A stretch of 64,000 nt of DNA, from positions 62,001-126,000 of the forward strand of contig CAZYZX010000004.1 of the NCBI GenBank assembly GCA_964652025.1, read 5' to 3'. A model generated the notes under the pieces. That model searched no databases, had not been told where the DNA came from, and saw only the letters and a program-made list of their open reading frames with translations. Shown here one piece after another: positions 45,724 to 54,753 of this stretch. Source of the DNA: JAEXOD01 sp964652025. Its GTDB lineage: Bacteria; Bacteroidota; Ignavibacteria; Ignavibacteriales; Melioribacteraceae. Position 1 is the first letter of the stretch. Every line of letters begins with the position of its first letter. Both the position numbers and the translations under genes were made by a program.

Positions 45724-46809
45724 TTAGTTTTCAAATACTATATCTATTTTATTCTCTCCACTTTCTTCTGCAAGTTTATTTACTTCCTTCATCAAGTTTT
45801 GTGCTATCTTTCTAAATTGCAAAGCTTCTGGACTATTTGGGTGTGATACTACAATTGGTTGTCCATTATCGCCACCAATTCTAATATCGGGATTAATTGG
45901 AACGCCACCTAAAAATGGAGTATCTAAATCTACAGCAAGTTTTTCTCCACCACCATTACCAAAAATATCATATCGTTTACCTGTATCAGGTGCAATAAAA
46001 TAGCTCATGTTTTCTACTATTCCAAAAACTGGAACATTTACACGCTCAAACATTTTTAGTCCTTTTCGAGCATCAATAAGCGAAACATCTTGTGGGGTTG
46101 TAACAATAACAGCACCTGTTAAAGGAATAGTTTGCACTAAGGTTAATTGAATATCACCCGTTCCCGGAGGTAAATCGTATATAATATAGTCAAGTTCACC
46201 CCATTCTACATCTGTCATAAATTGTTTAACTGCACCACTCGCCATTGGTCCACGCCAAATTACTGGGTCGTTATCATCTATAAAAAAACCAATTGAGATT
46301 AATTTTACCCCAAACTTTTCTAATGGAAGCATTTTATTTGTTAATGGGTCTCCCATTATTTTTGGTTTATTAGTTAAACCAAACATTAAAGGAATGCTTG
46401 GACCGTAAATATCTGCATCAATAAGCCCTACTTTTGCACCTTCATTAGCTAAAGCTACAGCTAAATTAACAGAAACTGTGCTTTTTCCAACTCCACCTTT
46501 TCCACTTGCTACAGCAATAGTATATTTAACACCCGGCATTATGCTATCATTTAAATTAATTTTTGGTGCGTTGGCATTCTCTATTATTATTTCCTTTAGT
46601 TCCGGCATTTCTTTTTTTAATGCACTTACGCATTCGCTTTTTATATTATTAAAATTTACACTGCTCGGTAAATCCAATTTTACCCTAACTGTTAACCCAT
46701 CAATTTTTATATCTTTAACTGAATTTAGTGATACTATGTCTTTACCACTACTTGGTTCAATTACGTTACTTAGTGCATCTATTACACTAACCTTATTAAT
46801 ATCAGACAT
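45724..46809 (-). CDS. mrp: Mrp/ApbC-type P-loop ATPase
   Basis: 361 residues: an N-terminal MIP18-like domain (about 1-85) and a P-loop domain starting YTIAVASGKGGVGKSTVSVNLAVALAN, with LIDADIYGPSIPLMFGL and IIYDLPPGTGDIQLTLVQTI. In many Mrp proteins a CxxC after ENMSYFI binds the cluster; here the sequence is ENMSYFIAPDTGKRYDIFG, without cysteines. This Cys-less form is seen in several lineages. It probably carries Fe-S clusters through another ligand set or acts in regulation. Confidence 0.93.
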   Translation of the reverse strand: MSDINKVSVIDALSNVIEPSSGKDIVSLNSVKDIKIDGLTVRVKLDLPSSVNFNNIKSECVSALKKEMPELKEIIIENANAPKINLNDSIMPGVKYTIAVASGKGGVGKSTVSVNLAVALANEGAKVGLIDADIYGPSIPLMFGLTNKPKIMGDPLTNKMLPLEKFGVKLISIGFFIDDNDPVIWRGPMASGAVKQFMTDVEWGELDYIIYDLPPGTGDIQLTLVQTIPLTGAVIVTTPQDVSLIDARKGLKMFERVNVPVFGIVENMSYFIAPDTGKRYDIFGNGGGEKLAVDLDTPFLGGVPINPDIRIGGDNGQPIVVSHPNSPEALQFRKIAQNLMKEVNKLAEESGENKIDIVFEN

Positions 46810-47149
46810 TTAAACTCCGTTTTTTTAATCTTTAAATTTACTAAAATTAATTTTAATTTAATAATTTAACATCCTATTTTTAATATTTGTTCTGCTATTT
46901 ATAAAAAAAAGAAGCGGAGCCATTTATTAGCTCCGCATTCTGCAAGTAGTTTGGAATAATTATTATTTTGTGAAGTTAAAATATACAATTTTTACAAAAT
47001 AAAGTAAAGATAGAATTAAATACTAATCTAAATAAAAAATATTAAAAAAATTGTAGTTGAACAAAAAATGACCTAAAATTAATTTTGTATTTAAATTTAA
47101 AATTATTAATATTAAAACTAAATATTTTAAACAATCAAGTAAAAACAGT
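46810..47149. promoter_or_regulatory. Divergent intergenic region with minus-strand hairpin
   Basis: 340 bases between mrp (minus) and the REC-SBP-CheW gene (plus). It holds a hairpin (46914-46936) followed by a T run on the minus strand, listed below. The rest is AT-rich, with no recognised operator, tRNA or open reading frame. It should carry promoters for both flanking genes, and the minus-strand hairpin suggests a short leader or small RNA. Confidence 0.4.
46903..46936 (-). terminator. Intrinsic terminator upstream of mrp
   Basis: On the minus strand a 7-bp GC-rich stem (GCGGAGC/GCTCCGC, loop of 9) is followed by TTC and eight T residues. It lies about 94 bases before the mrp start, pointing toward it. 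A transcript reading leftwards from about 46937-47149 would end here, giving a small RNA or a leader attenuator of mrp. The plus strand has no T tract. Confidence 0.6.
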
Positions 47150-49108
47150 ATGAAACTAACAAATGATATTAACATTTTGCTGGTAGAAGATGCTGGCGTA
47201 ATGCGTAAAATGGAAAGAAAGACCCTAAACAGTTTGGGTTATAATAATATTATAGAAGCTGAAGATGGTAATATTGCAATAGACATACTAAATAAAAGGA
47301 GTGATATTAATTTAATAATTAGCGACTGGAATATGCCCAACAAAGATGGCTACGAACTGCTTGTTTGGGTGCGTTCTAATCCTAAAACAAAAGATATCCC
47401 CTTTTTAATGGCTACAGGTAGAGGCGAAAAAAAGGAAGCTGCAAAAGCTGCTGAAGCCGGCGTTAGTAGCTTTATCTCTAAACCTTTTAATGCAGCAGAG
47501 CTTGGGGTAAAAATTAACGAAGCTTTTGGCATTGTAGAAGATACACCTAAAATTAGTAAAGAAGAGCTTGAAAAAGATAAAGTTGTTAATGGTAAAGTAA
47601 AATTTAAAATTGCTCATATTCAAATTACAGACCATTTAGTTTTGGGTGTGCTTAAACACATGATACAAAAAGGGGAATGGGTGCCAAAGCATTTTGAATT
47701 AGAAACTGCTTGCCTTAGCAGTTGGAACCCCGTTGCAAAAGCTTTAGAAGAAGGAACTGTTGATGGTGCTTGTGTTTTAGCTCCTATTGCTATGGATCTT
47801 TATAGCTATGGCGTGCCAATTAAACTAGTCCTTTTTGCCCATAAAAACGGTAGCATCTTTGTTCGCAATAAAAGTGGGGAAAGTGGTGATGCAAGTGTGG
47901 AATTTTACAAAGGGAAATCATTTTACATTCCCCATACTATGTCTATACACAACATGCTTGCACATATGTTTTTTACTAGTATTGGCTTAAAACCTGGTAT
48001 TGTTGGCAAAGATGATGTTGATGTTACTTTTGAAGTTGCACCTCCAATTAAAATGCCAGAGTTTATTAATGGCAATCCTAATGCTGCTGGTTACTTAGTA
48101 GCAGAGCCTATTGGTACTAAAGCCATTGCATCTGGAATTGCAGAACAACAATTTTTATCTAGCGAGATTTGGGAAAATCACCCATGTTGCATTGTTACTT
48201 TTCAACAAGAAATTATTGATAAATACACTGATGCTGTTTTTGAGTTTACTCAAATGCTTGTTAAAGCGGGCAAACTTATTAGCGATAAACCCGGTTTAGC
48301 TGCCGAAATTGCTGTAAACTTTTTAGACCCCGATAAATCACTTGGTTTAAAAACTGCCTTGCTTAAAAACGTTTTAACAGACCCACAAGGTATTACTACC
48401 GATGACCTTTACCCAAGCATAGAAGACCTTGAAAAAATTCAAAACTATATGCACGATGTTATGGGTGTGGGGAATAAAATAAATGTTAAAGAATTTGTGG
48501 ATTTACGTTTTGCTCAAGCTGCTTATGGAACAGATTCCTCTTCACGTAAAAAATCTATACTACATGATGATAAGGATACTGCATTTAAAATTCTTAATAA
48601 AAACATTGAACGCGCTAAAGAAAACGCAACCAAAGCTTTACTTAATAAAGAAGGCAAATACTTAATGTTTAATTTAGGTGACCAAGCCTTTGGCATTGAA
48701 ATATTAAAAATTATAGAAATTAGCAGGCTTAGCAATATAAGAAGCGTTCCTAAAGCTCCTAATTATGTTAAAGGTATTATGAACTTTAGAGGTAATTTAA
48801 TTCCCGTTATAGACCCTCGCGTTATTCTTAACCTTAATAGCTTTGACTATACCGAGAAAAATTACATTATTATTTTAGAACTTAATACTAAAAATATTTC
48901 CTTGCGTTACGGTATTGTTGTAGATTACGTAACAGAAATTATAGAAATTAAAGCTAAAGACATTGAAGAACCACCCGATTTTGTTTTAAGTAGTGGAAAT
49001 AAATATATATCGGCTTTAGTTAAACAAAATGACGTTGTTAAAGTTTTATTAGATGCTGATAAAATTTTAACTGAAAACATGCAGGAATTTTTAGCTCAAG
49101 CAGTGTAA
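47150..49108 (+). CDS. REC / substrate-binding-protein-like / CheW fusion
   Basis: 652 residues with three modules and no signal peptide. An N-terminal receiver (about 6-128) has phospho-acceptor Asp59 in LIISDWNMPNKDG and Lys111 in ISKP. A middle region (about 150-455) resembles periplasmic binding proteins of the NMT1/CmpA-NrtA type (KFKIAHIQITDHLVLGVLKHMIQKG, VDGACVLAPIAMDLYSYGVPIKLVLF, YLVAEPIGTKAIASGIA). A C-terminal CheW domain (about 502-645) has GKYLMFNLGDQAFGIEILKIIEISR and VKGIMNFRGNLIPVIDPR. It should join chemotaxis arrays through CheW and sense a cytoplasmic ligand. The receiver is at the N-terminus, unlike CheV. A bidirectional terminator follows. Confidence 0.88.
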   Translation: MKLTNDINILLVEDAGVMRKMERKTLNSLGYNNIIEAEDGNIAIDILNKRSDINLIISDWNMPNKDGYELLVWVRSNPKTKDIPFLMATGRGEKKEAAKAAEAGVSSFISKPFNAAELGVKINEAFGIVEDTPKISKEELEKDKVVNGKVKFKIAHIQITDHLVLGVLKHMIQKGEWVPKHFELETACLSSWNPVAKALEEGTVDGACVLAPIAMDLYSYGVPIKLVLFAHKNGSIFVRNKSGESGDASVEFYKGKSFYIPHTMSIHNMLAHMFFTSIGLKPGIVGKDDVDVTFEVAPPIKMPEFINGNPNAAGYLVAEPIGTKAIASGIAEQQFLSSEIWENHPCCIVTFQQEIIDKYTDAVFEFTQMLVKAGKLISDKPGLAAEIAVNFLDPDKSLGLKTALLKNVLTDPQGITTDDLYPSIEDLEKIQNYMHDVMGVGNKINVKEFVDLRFAQAAYGTDSSSRKKSILHDDKDTAFKILNKNIERAKENATKALLNKEGKYLMFNLGDQAFGIEILKIIEISRLSNIRSVPKAPNYVKGIMNFRGNLIPVIDPRVILNLNSFDYTEKNYIIILELNTKNISLRYGIVVDYVTEIIEIKAKDIEEPPDFVLSSGNKYISALVKQNDVVKVLLDADKILTENMQEFLAQAV

Positions 49109-49124
49109 TATTAAATGCTTTAAT

Positions 49125-49159
49125 AAAAAAAAGCTACCTAAATTTAGGTAGCTTTTTTT
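49125..49159. terminator. Bidirectional intrinsic terminator
   Basis: A perfect palindrome (AAGCTACCTAAA/TTTAGGTAGCTT, 49131-49154) flanked by an A run on the left and a T run on the right. It lies between the convergent REC-SBP-CheW and M14 peptidase genes, so it can end transcription from both sides. The T tract on each strand follows directly. Confidence 0.9.
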
Positions 49160-49175
49160 ATGTTTATTTTAACTT

Positions 49176-51851
49176 CTATTTAATTAAACTCATCTTTTTA
49201 ACATCGTAATAATTACCACTTTTTAGCTCGTAAAAATAAATGCCAGCAGATAAATTTTCTGCATTAAAAATAACAGAATAATTACCCGCTTCTTTTACTT
49301 CGTTAACCAATGTTGTAACTTCTTTACCTAAAATATCATAAACCTTTAAAGTAACTAAATTTTTATCTGCAATAGTATAATTTATAACTGTAGAAGGATT
49401 AAAAGGATTTGGGTAATTTTGAGATAAATTATAGTTTAATACATTACCAACACTTACTTTAATTGGATTGATAATTGTCTTTTTACCATCTAAATCTGTT
49501 TGTATTAAACGATAATAATTATCCCCACTATTAAAATTATAATCAACAAATGAATAATTATTTGGTGTAGTAGATGAACCAGCACCTTTTACAAAACCAA
49601 TTTTCACCCAATCGTGCATATCTTTTGATTTTTGTACTTCAAACCCGTAATTATTTAGCTCTGTGGCAGTTTGCCAATTTAAAGTTATATTATCTAAGTT
49701 AACAGTAGCATTAAAACTAACTAACTCTACCGGTATAATTGCATAGCTAAAGATACCAATATCATCCAAGTACCAACCATCTTTAGTAATTGAACCATCG
49801 GATTTTAATACAAAACGTAACTTAACTTGATTAGCAGTATAAGGGGTTAAATCTATTATTTCATTTACCCATGTTGTTTGTGCACCATCATAAACAGGTG
49901 CTCCTGCTGGTGTTTGCATACCTTTTCCACTTGCGGGCTTTGTATATTGCCCAGCTAAATTTACCCACGTTGTGCCATTATTTGTAGAAATTTGTAAAAT
50001 ACCGCAATCCCATTGGCTTTCAAATTCATATTTAGTAAAGAACGATAATATTGGAGCATTAAGTGCTGTTAAATTAATATTATTTTTAGTTGTTAAAGTA
50101 ACTGTTGCATTATTTGCGTAACTGCCAGTTTTGCTATCTGTATAACTAACAGGTGAGGAATAAAAAGTAGAGTTTGTAGCTTCCCACTTTGGTGTTGCTG
50201 GTGTAGCGGTAATATCCCATAATATAGCTGGATCATCATTGTTATCTAAAAATGCATATTGTGGTGTTCCAATTACAAATGATAATGTATCATTACTCAT
50301 CACAATGCCATTTGTTAAAGATTGTACCAATAATTTAACTTTAGCACCAGGTGTAAAATTATATCCAATATTAAATTTAAAAGGTGTGGGTAAAGTATAA
50401 TTTTGTCTTTTTGGAATATTTCCTAAAGAATACTCGCCATTAGTTACAGAAATACCAGAAGTTAATGATAGAAGTTTAACTGTAACATTAGTTGCGTCTG
50501 ATAAGCCTTTATTTGCAAATGTAACTAAAAGCTCTACATTTTGATCGCCAGGGTTAAAATATTGCTGATTAAAAACAGCATTTTGCATGGAAACATATTC
50601 ACCTGCTACCCAAGTTATATATAAATTTGGCTTAAGATTTTCAAAAGCTATGGGGAATATTCTACTTTGTGGTGGCCAAAAATTATCGTTACTGTTCCCA
50701 CACTCTGGTGTAAAAGAAATAATTTTCGCTTTTTCTTCTTGCTCGCCATACATCCAATCATCGGTGCAACCATTTACAGTGTATAATAACTGTGGTGGTT
50801 GACCGTATTCATAATTATTATACCTTGTCATATCTATTGCGTATTCTAAAAATAGCGCAGCATCGGGCGTTGGTTGGTCTACATAACTCCATGGATATAA
50901 TAAGTAATTACTATAAGTATGATAATTAAGTGCTGTTTTAAATTGACGCCCATTAACAAATTGTCTAAATGCTTGAGTTTCCGGTTCACTAAAAGCCGCA
51001 GTACCTCTGTATGTTTCATCATTTGGGATGTTAGATGAACCTGTATTGTCATATCCCCACTTGTAACCAAAATTTCTATTTAAATCTACACCGTACGAAC
51101 CGCCATTATTTCTTCTGTTTTTTCTCCACATACCACCACCACTTGGGTTTGTGGTTCTGTTATATTCATAACCATCTACGTTAATTAATGGAACAAAAAA
51201 TATCTCTCTATTATTAACTAAATAAGTTACTTCTGGATTAGTTCCATAGTTTTCTAATAAGTAATACATATAATACATTACTGCCATCATTGCGGCTGGC
51301 TCTCTACAGTGTATTAATGAATTATAAAATACTTCTGGCTCATTTTCATCTAAGTCTGGATTATCTGATATTTTTACTGCATATATTGGTCTATTTTCTA
51401 TTGTGTAACCAATTACAAATTTTGATGTAATTAAATTTGGGAAAGCAAGCCTCATACTATCTAACTTGCTGTATATTTCTGCCATTGTATAAAACCCGCC
51501 CATACTTCCTAAACCAAAACCTTCTACACCAAATTTTTCCTTACTGTAATTAATAAAATTTTGTTTCTCACTTTCTGTTAATTTGGGTAATGATTCGTAA
51601 TACTTATTCCAATCATCTATTAGGATTTCATATTTAATTCCATTAGTAATTATTTTATTAATTTCTTTCTCCTCTAAAAAAATAACTATCGATTTATCTT
51701 TATCAAAATATGCATCAGATAAATCAATACCTAATTTTGCAATCTTTTCTATACCAGCCTTATCATCATAATATATCTTTAGTTTTTTGTAAGACTCTGC
51801 ATTAACTACAATCACAAAAATAAAAAGGTATAAAAGTAAAAAATTTTTCAT
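49176..51851 (-). CDS. Secreted M14 zinc carboxypeptidase with type IX sorting tail
   Basis: 891 residues. A signal peptide (MKNFLLLYLFIFVIVVNAES) leads to a short propeptide and an M14 domain (about 115-420). Zinc ligands HCRE (His181, Glu184) and the later His in ALNYHTYSNYLLYPW, DLNRNFGYKWG and the catalytic Glu in ISFTPECGNSND are visible. A CARDB/Ig-like part and a MAM-like region (about 545-720, ending YLDDIGIFS) follow. The C-terminus (about 810-891) is a type IX sorting domain: NYPNPFNPST, ITLKVYDILGKEV-like strand and YELKSGNYYDVKKMSLIK. It would be secreted and anchored on the surface or released. Confidence 0.95.
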   Translation of the reverse strand: MKNFLLLYLFIFVIVVNAESYKKLKIYYDDKAGIEKIAKLGIDLSDAYFDKDKSIVIFLEEKEINKIITNGIKYEILIDDWNKYYESLPKLTESEKQNFINYSKEKFGVEGFGLGSMGGFYTMAEIYSKLDSMRLAFPNLITSKFVIGYTIENRPIYAVKISDNPDLDENEPEVFYNSLIHCREPAAMMAVMYYMYYLLENYGTNPEVTYLVNNREIFFVPLINVDGYEYNRTTNPSGGGMWRKNRRNNGGSYGVDLNRNFGYKWGYDNTGSSNIPNDETYRGTAAFSEPETQAFRQFVNGRQFKTALNYHTYSNYLLYPWSYVDQPTPDAALFLEYAIDMTRYNNYEYGQPPQLLYTVNGCTDDWMYGEQEEKAKIISFTPECGNSNDNFWPPQSRIFPIAFENLKPNLYITWVAGEYVSMQNAVFNQQYFNPGDQNVELLVTFANKGLSDATNVTVKLLSLTSGISVTNGEYSLGNIPKRQNYTLPTPFKFNIGYNFTPGAKVKLLVQSLTNGIVMSNDTLSFVIGTPQYAFLDNNDDPAILWDITATPATPKWEATNSTFYSSPVSYTDSKTGSYANNATVTLTTKNNINLTALNAPILSFFTKYEFESQWDCGILQISTNNGTTWVNLAGQYTKPASGKGMQTPAGAPVYDGAQTTWVNEIIDLTPYTANQVKLRFVLKSDGSITKDGWYLDDIGIFSYAIIPVELVSFNATVNLDNITLNWQTATELNNYGFEVQKSKDMHDWVKIGFVKGAGSSTTPNNYSFVDYNFNSGDNYYRLIQTDLDGKKTIINPIKVSVGNVLNYNLSQNYPNPFNPSTVINYTIADKNLVTLKVYDILGKEVTTLVNEVKEAGNYSVIFNAENLSAGIYFYELKSGNYYDVKKMSLIK

Positions 51852-52014
51852 GCTATAACCTCATATAAGTTTTTAATTTTATTTATCTAATTTAATTTTA
51901 ATAATATTAAAACAAAAATTAATTTTTAAAATTTTTAACATATTTAATGTTGCTAAATCATTTATTTTTTAATATTTTAATAAGATATATGAAATTAAAA
52001 TAATTGAACAATAA

Positions 52015-54405
52015 ATGTTAATAACTGAAAGTAAAACTTACAATTTTTTATTTGTAGAAGACGTAAAAGATGATGTAAAACTTGCAGAAAGATTTTTAAG
52101 ATCTGAGGGATTAAATTTTAATTATGATATTGTAGATTGCGAACAAGATTTAATTGATAGATTAAATACTTTTCACCCAGATCTAATTATTACAGATTTT
52201 TTTATGCCCGGTTACGATGGCTTGAAAGTTATTGCCACAGTAAAAAAACTTGCTCCAGATATACCAGTAATTGTATTTACTGGTTCTATAAACGAAGAAA
52301 CTGCCGTAAAGTGTATAAAAGCAGGTGCTGTAGATTATGTAATAAAAGAAAGTTTGCTTCGTTTGCCATTTGCCGTTAAAGATGCTTTAAGCTTTAAAGA
52401 GCAAAACGAATCCTTAAAAAGAAATGAAATTGAGATAAATCGATTAACTAAAGAATTAGAAGAACAAAACTTAATTAATCGTATATTTCTTATTGCACAA
52501 GATTATGACCTTTATTTTGAATTAATTAAATATCTATCTAATTTATTTAATTGTGCTGGCGGTGTAATTGGATATTTAAACAGTGAGAATGAATTAATAA
52601 TTACTGGTAATGTTTTTAACAATCAACGTCTTAATAAAGCAGAATTTATAACCCTTCCTCAAAATAAATGGTTTGGCGTTATTTTAGATGCTATTAATAA
52701 TAAAAGAAGTGTATATGATAATAGTCCCATTTATGTTACAAATGCTAATATAGAATTAATGAACGTTTCTTGTTCTCCTATTATTTTTAAAGATAAAGTT
52801 TTAGGTATAATAATTTTAGGTAATAAAAACACTAATTTTGATGAAAATGACATTTTAAAATTAAATAAAATTTCTGATTATATTTCTCCTGTAATGCATG
52901 CTAAATTAGAAAAGCAAAAAATTTATAACTACCTAAAATTAAGTGAAGAAAAATTCTTTAAGGCTTTTCATTCAAATTCTGTTGGAATGTTAATTTTTAA
53001 TACTGATGGAGATATTATAGAAGTTAATAAGGAATTTTGCAGAATTTGTGAATATAGTGAAACAGATTTACTAAATGCAAACATAAAACACACTAATATT
53101 TTTAATAAAGAATTTTTTGATGATTTAAGTAAATATTGTACTTTAAAAAATAGTAATATAGATTTTGAAAGCGAGCTAAATACAAAAAGTGGATTAACCA
53201 AATATGTATCTATTAAATACGATTCAATTTTTATTAATAATATAAATAATTGTTTAATTGTTGTATTAGATATCACAAAACGAAAAGAAACCGAACACTC
53301 TTTAATAAAAAGCGAAAACCTATTTAGAACCATTTGGGAAAATAGCAAAGATGGAATGCGCTTAACAGATAAAAATGGCATAATGGTTAAAGTAAACGAA
53401 GCATTTTGTATATGTGTAGAAAAGACAAAAGAAGAATTAGAAGGTGCATTACTTTCTGAAGTTTATGCAGAAGAGCATAGATTACGAGTTACTAATTCTT
53501 ATATAAATAATTTTAATAAGAAAAAAATTAATAAGTATTTTGAAAAATGTTATAAGCTTTGGAATGGTAAAGAAGTTTGGTTTGCAGTATCTAACTCTTT
53601 TATATATTTAAGTAATGAAGGAACATTAGTATTATCGATTTTTAGAGATATTTCTGAACAAAAAACAAAAGAGCAAGAGTTAATAATAGCAAGAAATGAA
53701 GCTATAAGGTCTAATCAACTAAAAGATGCATTTATTGCCAATATATCTCACGAAATTCGCACGCCTTTAAATGGAATACTTGGCATGACAAGTATTTTAA
53801 AAGAATCCATTGATAATATAACCGAGGAACAAGAGGATTATTTTAATTCTATTTATAAAAGCAGTAATAGAATTGTAAGAACTATTGATATGATTGTTAA
53901 TTTCAGTCGCCTTGCAATTGATGATTTTCCATTTAATCCAGTTTATTTAAATTTAAAGGATATATGTTCATGTGTAATAAGAGAATATTTACCAAATGCT
54001 AAGATGAAAGGTTTAGAAATTAAATTAGATACACTAATAAACGATACTGAAATATTTGGAGATGAGTATTCTATTACAAATGCAATATTATATTTAGTGG
54101 ATAATGCCATAAAATTTACAGAAAAAGGATATGTAAAGTTAAGTATTTTAGACGATGAAAATGATAAACTTATTTTAATAATAGAAGATACTGGAATTGG
54201 AATTTCTAACGAATATTTAGAGCATATTTTTGAACCTTATTCGCAAGAAGACTTTGGCTATAGAAGAAAATATGAAGGTGTTGGTTTAGGTTTAACTTTA
54301 TCAAAAAAATTTTTTGAACTAAATAATGCTAAATTAAGTATAAACTCTCAAAAAGGTATAGGAACTACAGTTATAATTTATTTTAACAAATTAAAGCAAG
54401 GATAA
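52015..54405 (+). CDS. REC-GAF-PAS-PAS histidine kinase
   Basis: 796 residues, cytoplasmic. An N-terminal receiver (about 8-125, phospho-acceptor Asp61 in LIITDFFMPGYDG) is followed by a GAF-like region (about 155-300), two PAS domains (about 305-425 and 430-555), and HisKA with FIANISHEIRTPLNGILG (His579) and a full HATPase (LVDNAIKFTEKG, EDTGIGIS, GVGLGLTLS). A receiver in front of the kinase allows input from another kinase before the sensor step. It is followed 2 bases later by a small unknown gene. Confidence 0.93.
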   Translation: MLITESKTYNFLFVEDVKDDVKLAERFLRSEGLNFNYDIVDCEQDLIDRLNTFHPDLIITDFFMPGYDGLKVIATVKKLAPDIPVIVFTGSINEETAVKCIKAGAVDYVIKESLLRLPFAVKDALSFKEQNESLKRNEIEINRLTKELEEQNLINRIFLIAQDYDLYFELIKYLSNLFNCAGGVIGYLNSENELIITGNVFNNQRLNKAEFITLPQNKWFGVILDAINNKRSVYDNSPIYVTNANIELMNVSCSPIIFKDKVLGIIILGNKNTNFDENDILKLNKISDYISPVMHAKLEKQKIYNYLKLSEEKFFKAFHSNSVGMLIFNTDGDIIEVNKEFCRICEYSETDLLNANIKHTNIFNKEFFDDLSKYCTLKNSNIDFESELNTKSGLTKYVSIKYDSIFINNINNCLIVVLDITKRKETEHSLIKSENLFRTIWENSKDGMRLTDKNGIMVKVNEAFCICVEKTKEELEGALLSEVYAEEHRLRVTNSYINNFNKKKINKYFEKCYKLWNGKEVWFAVSNSFIYLSNEGTLVLSIFRDISEQKTKEQELIIARNEAIRSNQLKDAFIANISHEIRTPLNGILGMTSILKESIDNITEEQEDYFNSIYKSSNRIVRTIDMIVNFSRLAIDDFPFNPVYLNLKDICSCVIREYLPNAKMKGLEIKLDTLINDTEIFGDEYSITNAILYLVDNAIKFTEKGYVKLSILDDENDKLILIIEDTGIGISNEYLEHIFEPYSQEDFGYRRKYEGVGLGLTLSKKFFELNNAKLSINSQKGIGTTVIIYFNKLKQG

Positions 54406-54407
54406 AA

Positions 54408-54752
54408 ATGAATAATAACGAACACTTAAAATATGTAAAAAATTTTTATAAAGAGGCAGTTTTTCAGTTAATAAACCAAACAAAAGCTAGCAGCCAAGAT
54501 GCTACTTTAAAAGTTGGGTTAATGATTTTATATTTTTGGGCTTCGGTTTATGATAATTTAGAAGTTAAGAACAATATTATTGCAGAAGGGAAAGTATATC
54601 TTTCTGAACCTGAACAGTTTTTTAACGAAGCCAACCAAGACTTTTTAAGATTAAAATTCGAAAATCACCCTATTATTTATCATTTATCTAAGCTTACAAT
54701 GGATGATTACAACAGTTTGATTGATTTTTTACAAAAAGAATTTGGCAATTAA
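54408..54752 (+). CDS. Small unknown protein after histidine kinase
   Basis: 114 residues, soluble and helical, no recognised domain. It includes VGLMILYFWASVYDNLEVKNNIIAEGKVYLSEPEQFFNEANQDFLRLK. It begins 2 bases after the kinase stop, so they are co-translated and probably act together. It ends one base before the convergent U32 gene stop. Confidence 0.65.
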   Translation: MNNNEHLKYVKNFYKEAVFQLINQTKASSQDATLKVGLMILYFWASVYDNLEVKNNIIAEGKVYLSEPEQFFNEANQDFLRLKFENHPIIYHLSKLTMDDYNSLIDFLQKEFGN

Positions 54753-54753
54753 T

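Noticed and set aside
52968..53381. 137-codon open frame on the minus strand
   Set aside because: Antisense to the PAS region of the histidine kinase and without recognisable features.
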